A stretch of 64,000 bases of DNA from Streptomyces buecherae (GCF_014295035.1 NZ_CP060404.1:4310501-4374500), one strand, 5' to 3'; positions 16,039-25,683 are shown, counted from the first letter of the stretch. Notes: generated by a model not told the origin, from the sequence alone. Numbers and translations are program-made.

Positions 16039-17640
16039 GTGGACCTGGCTCTGGCTCCGGAGACCCTGGCACGGTGGCAATTTGGCATCACGACCGTCTA
16101 CCACTACCTCTTTGTTCCGCTGACGATCAGCCTCGCGGCGTTCACGGCCGGTCTGGAGACCGCCTGGGTGCGCACGGGCAAGGAGAAGTACTTCCACGCG
16201 ACGAAGTTCTGGGGAAAGCTCTTCCTGATCAACATCGCGATGGGTGTCGTCACCGGCATCGTGCAGGAGTTCCAGTTCGGCATGAACTGGTCCGACTACT
16301 CGCGCTTCGTCGGCGACGTGTTCGGCGCTCCCCTCGCCATGGAGGCGCTGATCGCCTTCTTCTTCGAGTCCACCTTCATCGGGCTGTGGATCTTCGGCTG
16401 GGACAAGCTGCCGAAGAAGATCCACTGCGCGTGCATCTGGATCGTCGCCATCGGCACGACGCTCTCCGCGTACTTCATCCTGGCCGCCAACTCCTGGATG
16501 CAGCACCCCGTCGGCTACTCGATCGACAAGGCCACCGGCCGGGCCGAGCTGACGGACATGTGGGCCGTGCTCACCCAGAACACCACCCTGGTCGTCGTCT
16601 TCCACACGCTGACCGCGGCCTTCCTCACCGGCGCGGCCTTCGTCGTCGGCATCGCCTCGTACCACCTGCTGCGCGCCAAGCGCGCCCAGGACCGGGGCGA
16701 GGAACTCCCGGAGAAGCAGCGCCGGCAGGTCGGCGCGATGCGTTCCTCGCTGCGGGCCGCGCTGGTGATCGCGGTGATCGCGGGGCTCGGCACCGCGATC
16801 AGCGGTGACCGGCTCGGCAAGGTGATGTTCGAGCAGCAGCCGATGAAGATGGCCGCCGCCGAGGCGCTGTGGGAGACCGAGGCGCCGGCGCCCTTCTCGA
16901 TCTTCGCCATCGGCGACGTGAGCGAGGGCCACAACAGCGTCGAGTTCAGCGTCCCCGGCATCCTCTCCTTCCTCGCGCACGACAACTTCTCGGCCTCCGT
17001 GCCCGGCATCAACGACATCGCCGAGCGGGAAGCGAAGCTCTACGGCGGCGAGCCCGAGGACTACATCCCGAGCATCTTCATGACCTTCTGGGGCTTCCGC
17101 CTCATGATCGGGTTCGGCATGGCCTCCTTCGCGGCCGGCGCGATCGGCCTGTGGACCACCCGGCGAAAGCTGTGGCTCGCGCCGGACAAGCGGACCGGCG
17201 AGTACGAGGTCCCACGGCTGATGCTCACCAAGAACCGCGAGATGAGCGCCTTCTTCACCACCTGGTCCTGGCGGATCGGCCTGCTCACCATGGGCTTCCC
17301 GCTGATCGCCAACTCCTTCGGCTGGATCTTCACCGAAATGGGCCGCCAGCCCTGGGTGGTCTACGGGCTGATGCGCACCTCGGACGCGGTGTCCCCGGGC
17401 GTGAGCCAGACCGAGGTGGTGATCTCGATGAGCGTCTTCACGCTGCTGTACGGCGTGCTCGCGGTGATCGAGGTGAAGCTGCTGGCCAAGTACGCCAAGG
17501 CCGGGCCCGACGTGGACGAGAAGCCACCGGCGAAGGACCCGAAGCTGCGTTTCCCGAAGCCTGGCGACCCCGGGGCCCCCGGCGGCGGGGACGCCGCGTC
17601 GGCCGAGGACGCCGACAAGCCGATGACCTTCGCGTACTGA
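16039..17640 (+). CDS. cydA: CydA, cytochrome bd oxidase subunit I
   Basis: 533-residue membrane subunit carrying hemes b558, b595 and d; it oxidises quinol and reduces oxygen with high affinity. Visible landmarks are the N-terminal W-QFG-TT-YHY block with H22 (heme ligand), H189 in VVFHTLTAAF, and the GRQPW motif followed by VVYGLMRT. About nine hydrophobic segments are present, and the quinol-binding loop lies near residues 260-340. The tail is Pro/Gly/Ala-rich. GTG 16039 follows AAGGAG. cydB starts 24 bp downstream, so the two are co-transcribed from the Rex-controlled promoter. Confidence 0.97.
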   Translation: MDLALAPETLARWQFGITTVYHYLFVPLTISLAAFTAGLETAWVRTGKEKYFHATKFWGKLFLINIAMGVVTGIVQEFQFGMNWSDYSRFVGDVFGAPLAMEALIAFFFESTFIGLWIFGWDKLPKKIHCACIWIVAIGTTLSAYFILAANSWMQHPVGYSIDKATGRAELTDMWAVLTQNTTLVVVFHTLTAAFLTGAAFVVGIASYHLLRAKRAQDRGEELPEKQRRQVGAMRSSLRAALVIAVIAGLGTAISGDRLGKVMFEQQPMKMAAAEALWETEAPAPFSIFAIGDVSEGHNSVEFSVPGILSFLAHDNFSASVPGINDIAEREAKLYGGEPEDYIPSIFMTFWGFRLMIGFGMASFAAGAIGLWTTRRKLWLAPDKRTGEYEVPRLMLTKNREMSAFFTTWSWRIGLLTMGFPLIANSFGWIFTEMGRQPWVVYGLMRTSDAVSPGVSQTEVVISMSVFTLLYGVLAVIEVKLLAKYAKAGPDVDEKPPAKDPKLRFPKPGDPGAPGGGDAASAEDADKPMTFAY

Positions 17641-17664
17641 CGACGGCCGGAACGGAGACCGACC

Positions 17665-18669
17665 ATGCACCTCCACGACGTCTGGTTCGTGCTGATAGCC
17701 GTCCTGTGGACGGGCTACTTCTTCCTTGAGGGATTCGACTTCGGCATTGGCGTACTGACCAAGCTGCTCGCCCGCGACCGCACCGAGCGCCGGGTGCTGA
17801 TCAACACCATCGGACCCGTCTGGGACGGCAACGAGGTGTGGCTGCTGACCGCGGGCGGCGCCACCTTCGCGGCCTTCCCCGACTGGTACGCGACCCTGTT
17901 CAGCGGCTTCTACCTGCCGCTGCTCGTCATCCTGGTCTGCCTGATCGTGCGCGGGGTGGCCTTCGAGTACCGGCACAAGCGCAGCGAGGAGAGCTGGCAG
18001 CGCAACTGGGAGCGGGCCATCTTCTGGTGCTCGCTGATCCCCGCGTTCCTGTGGGGCGCGGTCTTCGCCAACATGGTGCGCGGCGTGCCGATCGGCGCCG
18101 ACAAGAACTTCGCGGGCAACCTGCTCGACCTGATCAACCCGTACGCGCTGCTCGGCGGGCTGGTGACGCTCACGTTGTTCACCTTCCACGGCGCGGTCTT
18201 CGCGGCGCTGAAGACCGTCGGTGACATCCGCACCCGGGCGCGCCGGCTCGCCGGCTGGCTCGGCCTGGTGACGGCGGCCCTCGCGGCGGCCTTCCTGGTG
18301 TGGACGCAGCTCGACTCGGGCGGCACGGGCAGCCTCGTGGCGATGGTCATCGCCGTGCTCGCGCTGGCCGGGGCGCTGGTGATGAACGGTCGGGGCCGCG
18401 AGGGCTGGGCCTTCGGGCTCTCCGGGGTCACCATCGCGGCGGCCGTGGCCATGCTCTTCCTGTCGCTGTTCCCGGACGTCATGCCCTCCTCGCTCGACGC
18501 GGAGTGGAGCCTGACCGCCGAGAACGCCGCGTCCAGCCCGTACACACTCAAGATCATGACGTGGATCGCGGGCGTCATGACCCCCGTCGTGCTGGCCTAC
18601 CAGGCGTGGACGTACTGGGTGTTCCGGCAGCGGATCGGGACCCAGCACATCCCCGTCGACGCGCACTGA
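17665..18669 (+). CDS. cydB: CydB, cytochrome bd oxidase subunit II
   Basis: 334-residue multi-pass membrane protein, the structural partner of CydA. The N-terminus W-FVLIAVLWTGYFFLEGFD and the NTIGPVWDGNEVWLL block are characteristic, and eight to nine membrane helices are visible. ATG 17665 has CGGAGACC before it. It lies 24 bp after cydA and 271 bp before cydDC; the gap to cydDC carries four parS sites. No small CydX-type ORF was recognised between the genes. Confidence 0.97.
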   Translation: MHLHDVWFVLIAVLWTGYFFLEGFDFGIGVLTKLLARDRTERRVLINTIGPVWDGNEVWLLTAGGATFAAFPDWYATLFSGFYLPLLVILVCLIVRGVAFEYRHKRSEESWQRNWERAIFWCSLIPAFLWGAVFANMVRGVPIGADKNFAGNLLDLINPYALLGGLVTLTLFTFHGAVFAALKTVGDIRTRARRLAGWLGLVTAALAAAFLVWTQLDSGGTGSLVAMVIAVLALAGALVMNGRGREGWAFGLSGVTIAAAVAMLFLSLFPDVMPSSLDAEWSLTAENAASSPYTLKIMTWIAGVMTPVVLAYQAWTYWVFRQRIGTQHIPVDAH

Positions 18670-18856
18670 TGTCGGCGCGACGGATGAGTCGGCGCGGGGA
18701 GTGTGCGGTGAGCGGGCGTGTGGCGGGGTTCGGGAGGCGCGGCGGTGTCAGATCTGAACGGACCCGGAGCGCCGCCAGGTTGGCCGATGCCGATGCCGAT
18801 GCCGGTGCCCGCGAGGGCGCCGTCGCGGTCGGTCGGTGGCGGTGGGCCGGTCGGGT

Positions 18857-18870
18857 GTTTCACGTGAAAC
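18857..18870. other. parS site 1
   Basis: GTTTCACGTGAAAC, a perfect match to the Streptomyces ParB-binding site, first of four in a row. Confidence 0.95.
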
Positions 18871-18883
18871 CGTCCGCGCGCCT

Positions 18884-18897
18884 GTTTCACGTGAAAC
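18884..18897. other. parS site 2
   Basis: Perfect GTTTCACGTGAAAC, starting 27 bp after site 1. Confidence 0.95.
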
Positions 18898-18910
18898 GGT
18901 CAGCGTGCGT

Positions 18911-18924
18911 GTTTCACGTGAAAC
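18911..18924. other. parS site 3
   Basis: Perfect GTTTCACGTGAAAC, starting 27 bp after site 2. Confidence 0.95.
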
Positions 18925-18933
18925 CGGGTCGGT

Positions 18934-18947
18934 GTTTCACGTGAAAC
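18934..18947. other. parS site 4, overlapping cydDC start
   Basis: Perfect GTTTCACGTGAAAC, starting 23 bp after site 3. Its GTG (18941-18943) is the favoured start codon of cydDC, so the centromere-like site and the gene start share bases. Confidence 0.93.
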
Positions 18948-21900
18948 CAATCGACCCGCGACTACTGCGCTACGCCCGCGCCACCCATTTCTTCCTGCTC
19001 GCCTCGGTCGCCCTCGGGCTGATCGGTGCCGGGCTCGTCATCGCCCAGGCGATGCTCATCGCCGGGATCGTGGTGGGCACCTTCCAGCGCGGCGAGTCCG
19101 TCGACGGGCTGGCGGAACCGCTGATGCTGCTGGTCGGCGTCGCGGTGGGGCGGGCGGCGGTCGCCTCGCTGACCGAACTCGCCGCGCATCGGGCCAGCGC
19201 CGAGGTCAAGTCCGAGCTGCGGATGCGGCTGCTGACCCGGGCGACCGAACTCGGGCCGGGATGGCTGAGCACCCAGCGCACCGGTGAGCTGACCACGCTG
19301 GCGACCCGGGGCGTCGACGCCCTGGACGACTACTTCGCCCGCTACCTTCCGCAGCTCGGGCTCGCCGTGGTGGTGCCGCTGGCGGTGCTGGCCAGGATCG
19401 TCACCGAGGACTGGGTGTCGGCGCTGATCATCGTGATCACGCTGCCCCTCATTCCGGTCTTCATGATGCTCATCGGCTGGGCCACCCAGCATCGGATGGA
19501 CCGGCAGTGGCGGCTGCTCTCCCGGCTCTCCGGGCACTTCCTCGACGTCGTGGCGGGGCTGCCGACGCTCAAGGTGTTCGGGCGCGCCAAGGCGCAGGCC
19601 GAGTCCATTCGGGCGATCACCTCCGACTACCGGCGGGCGACGCTCAAGACGCTGCGCATCGCCTTTCTCTCCTCGTTCGCGCTGGAGCTGCTGGCGACGC
19701 TGTCGGTGGCGCTGGTCGCGGTGGGCATCGGGATGCGGCTCGTACACGGGGACATGGATCTCTACGCGGGGCTCGTCGTACTGATCCTCGCGCCCGAGGC
19801 GTACCTTCCGCTGCGTCAGGTCGGGGCGGAGTACCACGCGGCGGCGGAGGGGCTGGCGGCGGCCGACGAGGTCTTCGCCGTTCTGGAGACCGGCGAGGCG
19901 GCGGACGCCCGCGTGTCCGGTGACGCGGCGGCGAACCCCGGTGTGCCCGGTGAGGCGGCGGGCGGCTCGTCCGCCGGCGGCGCGGGGCGGTCGGACCGGG
20001 TGCCCGACGCGCGGTCGGCCGCGCTGGTGGTGGACGGCCTGGTGGTGCGGCACCCCGGGCGTACCGAACCCTCCCTCGACGCGACCTCGTTCGCCGTCGC
20101 GCCCGGCGAGACCGTGGCCGTAGTGGGGCCGAGCGGTGCCGGCAAGTCCACCCTGCTCCAGGTGGTGCTCGGGTTCGTGGGCCCGGGTAGCGGCGTGGAG
20201 CGGGGCGGGGTGCGCGTCGGCGACACGCGACTGGCCGACCTCACGGACGCGGGCTGGCGGGCCTGGCGGGACCAGGTCGCCTGGGTGCCGCAGCGTCCCT
20301 ACCTGTTCGCGGGCACCATCGCGGAGAACGTACGGCTGGCCCGCCCGGACGCCGACGACGAGGCGGTACGGGGCGCGCTGCGCGACGCGAGCGCGCTGGA
20401 CTTCGTCACGGCGCTGCCGGACGGACCGCGGACCGTGATCGGCGAGGACGGCGTGGGCCTGTCCGCCGGTCAGCGGCAGCGGCTGGCGCTGGCCCGGGCG
20501 TTCCTCGCCGACCGGCCGGTGCTGCTGCTCGACGAGCCGACCGCGAACCTGGACGGCGAGACGGAAGCCCTCGTGGTGGACGCGGTGCGCCGGCTGGCCG
20601 TCGGCCGCACGGTGTTGCTCATCGTCCACCGGCCGGCCCTGCTCGCCATCGCGGACCGCGTGGTGCACGTCGGGCCGACCGTCGACGCGACGCCGGCCGG
20701 CGAGCGTGACACGCTGCCGACCGTGGCGGCCACGGGCGCGACCGCTCGCGCCGCGCGGGCGGTCGTCGACGGCCGCCCCGAGCGGGTGGCCCGGTCGGGA
20801 GCGCGGCAGCAGGACGGTTCGGGGGCGGACCGGGCGGTGGCCGAGCCGGTGGCCGAGCCGATGGGCCCGGTCGCCGGTGACGCGCCGGCGGAGCCGGCCA
20901 CGGGCGGGCGGCTCCCACAGCCCGCGCCCGAGGAGGGCCCGGGCCGGCGGAAGCGTGGGGCGCTAGCCCTCGTGCGCGCGGTGGGCCGGGAGCGGCGGGG
21001 GCGGTTCGCGCTCGCCCTGCTGCTCGGCAGCCTCGCGCTGGGCAGCGCCGTCGGGCTGATGGCCGTCTCCGGCTGGCTGATCTCGCGGGCCTCGCAGCAG
21101 CCGCCGGTGCTGTACCTGATGGTGGCCGTGACCGCGACCCGGGCGTTCGGCATCGGCCGCGCCGTCTTCCGCTACGCGGAGCGGCTCGTCTCGCACGACG
21201 CCGCGCTGCGCGTGCTGGCCGACCTGCGGGTCGCGGTCTACCGACGCCTTGAGCGGCTCGCGCCCGCGGGGCTGCGCGAGAGCCGGCGCGGCGATCTGCT
21301 GTCCCGGCTGGTCGCGGACGTGGACGCGATGCAGGACTACTTCCTGCGCTGGCTGCTACCGGTCGGCTCGGCCCTGGTCGTGGGCACCGCGTCCGTCGGG
21401 TTCATGGCCTGGTTGCTGCCGGAGGCGGGCGCGTTGCTCGCGGTGGGCCTGCTGGCGGCCGGCGTCGGGGTGCCGCTGCTGACCAGTGCGTGGGCCCGGC
21501 GCACGGAGCGGCAGTTGGCGCCCGCGCGCGGCGCGCTGTCGGTGGGCGTGGTCGATCTGCTGACGGGCACGGCCGAGCTGACGGTGGCCGGCGCGCTGCC
21601 CACCCGTACGGCCTCGGTGCGCCGCGCCGACGGGCTGCTCACCACGATCGCGCGGCGGGCCGCCGGCGCGGGCGCGCTCGGTGCCGGGTTCGCGGCGTTG
21701 AGCTGTGGCGTCACGGTCTCGGCCACCGCGTGGGTGGGCGTGCAGGCGGTGCGCGACGGGCGGCTCGACGGGCTGTGGCTCGCGGTCGTCGTCCTCACCC
21801 CGCTCGCCGCCTTCGAGACGGTCGCCGGTCTGCCGAGTGCCGTGCGCTACCGGCAGCGGGTGCGGCGGGCGGCCGAGCGGGTCCACGAGGTGTTGGACGC

Positions 21901-22825
21901 GCCGTCGCCGGTCCGCGAACCGGACCCGGCCGCGACCCCGCCGGAGCAGCCGCACCCGCTGGTCGTACGGGGACTCACGGCGCGCTACCCGGGGCAGCGG
22001 CGGCCGGCCGTCGCCGAGTTGGACCTGGAGCTGGTGGCGGGGCGGCGGGTGGCCGTGGTCGGGCCGTCCGGTTCGGGCAAGACCACGCTCGCGCAGGTGC
22101 TGCTCCGCTTCCTCGACCCGGAGGCGGGGACGTACACGCTGGCCGGTGCGGACGCCACGGGGCTGGCCGGGGACGCCGTGCGCCGGCTGGTGGGGCTGTG
22201 CGCGCAGGACGCGCACCTCTTCGACAGCTCGCTGCGCGAGAACCTGCGGCTGGCCCGGCCGGGGGCGAGCACGGACGAGTTGCGGGCGGCGCTGGCCGGG
22301 GCCCGGCTGCTCGACTGGGCCGACGGGCTGCCGGACGGCCTCGACTCGCTGGTCGGCGAGCACGGCGCCCGGCTCTCCGGTGGCCAGCGCCAACGGCTGG
22401 CGCTGGCCAGGGCGCTGCTCGCCGACTTCCCCGTACTGGTCCTCGACGAGCCCGCCGAGCACCTCGACCTGCCGACGGCGGACGCGTTGACCCGCGATCT
22501 GCTGGCGGCCACCGAGGGGCGGACGACCGTGCTGATCACACACCGGCTGGCGGGGCTCGACGCCGTGGACGAGGTGCTCGTGTTGGACGCGGGGCGGGTG
22601 GTGCAGCGCGGCTCGTACGACGAGCTGGTCGCGGTGCCCGGCCCGTTCCGGCGAATGCTGGAGCGTGAGCGCGCCACGGAGGCCGGCCACGTCACGGACG
22701 CCGGCGCGGAGCACAGCGGTGCGAACGAGCGCCCTCCCGCGATGCGGTGTGACGGGGCGTACGGCGGTCACGAGCCGGTGGACGAGGGGGCCAGGGAGGT
22801 GGCACCGGCACCGGGCCGAAGCTGA
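18941..22825 (+). CDS. cydDC: CydDC fusion, heterodimer-type ABC exporter in one chain
   Basis: About 1294 residues; CydD and CydC, usually separate, are fused. Half 1: six-helix membrane domain (about 10-300), Walker A GPSGAGKS at 396, signature LSAGQRQR at 507, Walker B ending DE at 531. A low-complexity linker (about 560-660) leads to half 2: membrane domain (about 665-960), Walker A GPSGSGKT at 1041, signature LSGGQRQR at 1145, Walker B LVLDEP. The CydDC exporter, proposed to move reductants or heme, is required to assemble cytochrome bd. GTG 18941 lies inside parS site 4; GTG 18932 is an alternative. Upstream in-frame codons merely read through the parS sites. It probably shares transcription with cydAB. 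Confidence 0.93.
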   Translation: MKPIDPRLLRYARATHFFLLASVALGLIGAGLVIAQAMLIAGIVVGTFQRGESVDGLAEPLMLLVGVAVGRAAVASLTELAAHRASAEVKSELRMRLLTRATELGPGWLSTQRTGELTTLATRGVDALDDYFARYLPQLGLAVVVPLAVLARIVTEDWVSALIIVITLPLIPVFMMLIGWATQHRMDRQWRLLSRLSGHFLDVVAGLPTLKVFGRAKAQAESIRAITSDYRRATLKTLRIAFLSSFALELLATLSVALVAVGIGMRLVHGDMDLYAGLVVLILAPEAYLPLRQVGAEYHAAAEGLAAADEVFAVLETGEAADARVSGDAAANPGVPGEAAGGSSAGGAGRSDRVPDARSAALVVDGLVVRHPGRTEPSLDATSFAVAPGETVAVVGPSGAGKSTLLQVVLGFVGPGSGVERGGVRVGDTRLADLTDAGWRAWRDQVAWVPQRPYLFAGTIAENVRLARPDADDEAVRGALRDASALDFVTALPDGPRTVIGEDGVGLSAGQRQRLALARAFLADRPVLLLDEPTANLDGETEALVVDAVRRLAVGRTVLLIVHRPALLAIADRVVHVGPTVDATPAGERDTLPTVAATGATARAARAVVDGRPERVARSGARQQDGSGADRAVAEPVAEPMGPVAGDAPAEPATGGRLPQPAPEEGPGRRKRGALALVRAVGRERRGRFALALLLGSLALGSAVGLMAVSGWLISRASQQPPVLYLMVAVTATRAFGIGRAVFRYAERLVSHDAALRVLADLRVAVYRRLERLAPAGLRESRRGDLLSRLVADVDAMQDYFLRWLLPVGSALVVGTASVGFMAWLLPEAGALLAVGLLAAGVGVPLLTSAWARRTERQLAPARGALSVGVVDLLTGTAELTVAGALPTRTASVRRADGLLTTIARRAAGAGALGAGFAALSCGVTVSATAWVGVQAVRDGRLDGLWLAVVVLTPLAAFETVAGLPSAVRYRQRVRRAAERVHEVLDAPSPVREPDPAATPPEQPHPLVVRGLTARYPGQRRPAVAELDLELVAGRRVAVVGPSGSGKTTLAQVLLRFLDPEAGTYTLAGADATGLAGDAVRRLVGLCAQDAHLFDSSLRENLRLARPGASTDELRAALAGARLLDWADGLPDGLDSLVGEHGARLSGGQRQRLALARALLADFPVLVLDEPAEHLDLPTADALTRDLLAATEGRTTVLITHRLAGLDAVDEVLVLDAGRVVQRGSYDELVAVPGPFRRMLERERATEAGHVTDAGAEHSGANERPPAMRCDGAYGGHEPVDEGAREVAPAPGRS

Positions 22826-22864
22826 CACTTTCCCTGGCAAAAGGGACTAACTACGCTCGCCTCC

Positions 22865-24748
22865 ATGGCAGACACGGGGGCCTCCGAGCCCAGCGAATCA
22901 GCCGGTTCGACGGCAGCGGCGGCGGGAGCGGGGGTGGGCGCGGCCGGGGGCGCGGTGGAGGGCGGGCCGCCGCGCGACCCGTTGGAGGCCGCCACCGCCG
23001 CCACCCGCGACCTGCGCGGCCTGCCGGCGGAGCTGACCGCGTGCGTGCCGCGCCTCCTGGAGGCGATGCGCTCGGTCGGCGCCGGCCTCGACCTGCACGT
23101 CACCCTCGACCGGCTGGTGCGGAGCGCCGCCGAGCTGGTCGACGCGCGCTACGCCGCCATCGGCGTCATGACCGCCTCGGGCGCGCGGTTCTCCGACTTC
23201 GTCTCGTACGGCGTCGGCGACGACGTCCGCGAGCGGCTCGCGGCGCCGGCGGACGACTCGCCGCCGGCGGCCGGGCTGCCGAGCGGACTCGCCGAGCCGC
23301 CCGAGCCGACGCGGCTCGACGACCTCACGGACGACCCGTACGCGGCGGGGTTCCCGCCGAGCCGGCCGCCGATGCGCACCTTCCTGGCGGTGCCGCTCCG
23401 GGCGCTGGGGGAGAACTTCGGCAACCTCTACCTGGCGGAGCGCGACGGCGGCCCGTTCAGCGCGTCGGACCGGCAGTTGGTGCGGGTGCTCGCGGTCGAG
23501 GCCGCGCTCGCCGTCGGCAACGCGCGCCGCGACGAGGAGGACCGACAGCGCGAGCGCTGGATCGACGGCTCGGTCGCCGTCACCACCGCCCTGCTGTCCG
23601 CCAACGACGCGGAGGACGCGCTGGTCGTCGTGGCCGAGAAGGCCAGGCGGCTGGCGGACTCGACGGCGGGCATCGTGCTGCTGCCGACCGAGGCCGGCGG
23701 CCTGGAGATCGTGGCCGTGGACGCCGACGAGCCGATGGGCCTGCTGGGTACGGTCGTCGCGCCCGAGGCGCCGATCGTGCCGCACCTGATGGGCGGCGAA
23801 CCGATCTTCGTCGAGGACTCGGCGACCGACCCGCGCATGACGACGAGCATCTCCCATCGGTTCGGGCCGAGCATGATGCTGCCGCTGCGCAGCGGCTCCC
23901 GGGTGCTCGGCATCCTGACCACGCCCCGCAAGCGCGGCGCGCGCCCGTTCACGGAGACCGAACGCACCCTGGCCACGCAGTTCGCCGCGCAGGCCGCCCT
24001 CGCCCTGGTGCTCGCCGACGCCCAGCGGGACCGGGAGCGGCTCGCGGTGTACGAGGACCGTGACCGGATCGCGCGCGACCTGCACGACCTGGTCATCCAG
24101 CGGCTGTTCGCGACCGGGATGATGCTGGAGGGCGCGCAGCGCAAGGCGATCGTGCCGGCGGTCCAGGACAAGATCGGCAAGGCCGTGGACGAGCTGGACG
24201 CCACCATCCAGGAGGTGCGCACCGCGATCTTCGCCCTCCAGCAGGGCCCGACCGAGGCGCCGGCCGGGCTGCGGACCCGGGTGCTGCGCGAGATCGGGAC
24301 GGCGGCCGTGCCGCTGGGCTTCCAGCCGTCGGCCGCCTTCGTGGGCGCCGTGGACGCCCGGGTGTCCGAGCTGACCGGCAAGAACCTGATCGCGGCGTTG
24401 CGGGAGGCGCTGTCCAACGCGTTCCGGCACGCCCGCGCCTCGCGTATCGAGGTGGTCGTGGACGCGACGGTGCGGCTGCCCGACGGGCGCGACGGGGTAC
24501 GCCTGACGGTCTCCGACGACGGCGTGGGCATCCCGGCGGGCGGCCGGCGCAGCGGGCTGCGCAACCTGGCCCGCCGCGCGGAGGCGCTGGGCGGCTCCAG
24601 CGGCTACGGGCCCGGCCTCGTTCGTGCTGGGGACGCGACGGGGGCGGCCTCCGGCGGCGGCGAGGGTGCCAGTGGCTCCGGCGCCGGTGGGGAGGGTGAG
24701 AGCGGCGGTGGCAGGGGGACGACCGTGGTGTGGGAGGCGCCGCTGTGA
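22865..24748 (+). CDS. GAF-domain sensor histidine kinase (DevS/DosS-like)
   Basis: 627 residues. After a low-complexity N-terminus, two GAF domains (about 65-225 and 235-390) precede a HisKA_3 phosphoacceptor (DRDRIARDLHDLVIQRLF, His407) and an HATPase domain with N-box EALSNAFRHARAS and G-box DDGVGIP. It belongs to the DevS/DosS-type kinases that sense oxygen, NO or redox; whether its GAF binds heme cannot be seen. A Gly/Ser-rich insertion of about 35 residues interrupts the end of the ATPase domain before the final GTTVVWEAPL strand. TACGCT lies seven bases before ATG 22865, so the transcript is probably leaderless. No response regulator is adjacent, making it an orphan beside the cyd genes. 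Confidence 0.88.
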   Translation: MADTGASEPSESAGSTAAAAGAGVGAAGGAVEGGPPRDPLEAATAATRDLRGLPAELTACVPRLLEAMRSVGAGLDLHVTLDRLVRSAAELVDARYAAIGVMTASGARFSDFVSYGVGDDVRERLAAPADDSPPAAGLPSGLAEPPEPTRLDDLTDDPYAAGFPPSRPPMRTFLAVPLRALGENFGNLYLAERDGGPFSASDRQLVRVLAVEAALAVGNARRDEEDRQRERWIDGSVAVTTALLSANDAEDALVVVAEKARRLADSTAGIVLLPTEAGGLEIVAVDADEPMGLLGTVVAPEAPIVPHLMGGEPIFVEDSATDPRMTTSISHRFGPSMMLPLRSGSRVLGILTTPRKRGARPFTETERTLATQFAAQAALALVLADAQRDRERLAVYEDRDRIARDLHDLVIQRLFATGMMLEGAQRKAIVPAVQDKIGKAVDELDATIQEVRTAIFALQQGPTEAPAGLRTRVLREIGTAAVPLGFQPSAAFVGAVDARVSELTGKNLIAALREALSNAFRHARASRIEVVVDATVRLPDGRDGVRLTVSDDGVGIPAGGRRSGLRNLARRAEALGGSSGYGPGLVRAGDATGAASGGGEGASGSGAGGEGESGGGRGTTVVWEAPL

Positions 24749-24862
24749 GGTGGGGTCGTGGGTGAGTGAGCGCCGGCTGCGGTAGGTGGGGCGTGGGGGG
24801 GGACGGGTTCGACGGCGGGTGGGTTCGTCGGCGGGCGTGGGGGCTGGGCACGTACCCGGCCG

Positions 24863-24893
24863 GCCAGTCCAGCAGCCTGCCAGTCCAGCAGCC
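24863..24893. repeat. 15-bp direct repeat in convergent gap
   Basis: GCCAGTCCAGCAGCC occurs at 24863-24877 and 24879-24893 and is followed by related CCAGCC units up to about 24920. It lies between the convergent kinase and TetR genes. No gene is visible in this gap. Confidence 0.75.
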
Positions 24894-24975
24894 GGCCAGC
24901 CAGCCCAGCCAGCCCAGCAGCCCGGGGACCCGGGGAACGCAGGAGGTCGGGCGGGGCTCGGAGCCCGAGGAAGGG

Positions 24976-25683
24976 CTAAGGGGTCTGCTTGAGCTGGGCC
25001 TCCAGGCCGTCGAGCAGGTAGCCGAGGCCGGTGGTGAAGCTGCCGTCCCAGTCGTCGTCGTAGAGGTAGCCGCGCTCCGCCAGGGTCGGATACCGGTCGC
25101 TGTTGGCCCGCAACTGCTCCTGGCCCAACCGGCGTTCCTCGTCCGTGATGTGCAGGGCCGTCTCGGACGCGGCCGAGCCCATCACGTGGTTGTAGAGCGC
25201 CCAGGTCGCGGCGGACAGGCCCTTATCGGTGAAGCCCGCGCGCACCAGCGTGGCCTGGAGGATCTCCATCCAGGCCAGGAAGTGCGGGCCGATGGTCGGC
25301 CGGCGGCGGGCGGGGACCGCGGCGGCCCACGGGTGACGTAGCAGCGCGGCGCGCCACGCGGTCAGCACGGCGGTCGCGTCGGCCCGCCAGTCCCCGGTCC
25401 GGTCCGCGGCCGGGGGCACCTCGCCGAAGATCGCGTCCACGGCGAGGTCGATGACGTCGTCCTTCGTGTCGACGTGCCAGTACAGCGACGGGGCCATGAC
25501 GGCGAGGCGTTCCGCGAGCCGTCGCATGGTGAGCCGGTCGATGCCCTCCTCGTCGAGCAGGGCGACGGCGGCCTCGACGATGCGCGCGCGGGACAGCGGG
25601 GGCTCGCCGCGCGAGGTGCGCCGGGGCCGCAGCCACACGCTCCGTACGTCCCCGCCGCCGCGCTGGCCGCGCGCTTCACCCAC
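24976..25683 (-). CDS. TetR/AcrR-family repressor
   Basis: About 235 residues. The TetR helix-turn-helix is clear (LSRARIVEAAVALLDEEGID, MRRLAERLAVMAPSLYWHV), followed by a TetR_C-type ligand domain as found in repressors of drug efflux. The start is uncertain: GTG 25683 or GTG 25638, the latter with a better GGGGGA upstream; 25755 is a long in-frame alternative. It is divergent from a DHA2-type MFS exporter, its likely target, with a CTAACG-CGTTAG palindrome at the exporter promoter. Confidence 0.87.
   Translation of the reverse strand: MGEARGQRGGGDVRSVWLRPRRTSRGEPPLSRARIVEAAVALLDEEGIDRLTMRRLAERLAVMAPSLYWHVDTKDDVIDLAVDAIFGEVPPAADRTGDWRADATAVLTAWRAALLRHPWAAAVPARRRPTIGPHFLAWMEILQATLVRAGFTDKGLSAATWALYNHVMGSAASETALHITDEERRLGQEQLRANSDRYPTLAERGYLYDDDWDGSFTTGLGYLLDGLEAQLKQTP

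Noticed and set aside
15979..18666. 895-codon open frame antisense to cydA-cydB
   Set aside because: The translation is His/Arg/Glu/Gly-rich without any fold or start signal, and it is explained by the codon bias of cydA and cydB.
18857..18947. CRISPR array or regulatory iterons
   Set aside because: The repeats are 14-bp palindromes identical to parS with 9-13-bp gaps; no CRISPR-like repeat/spacer sizes and no cas genes.
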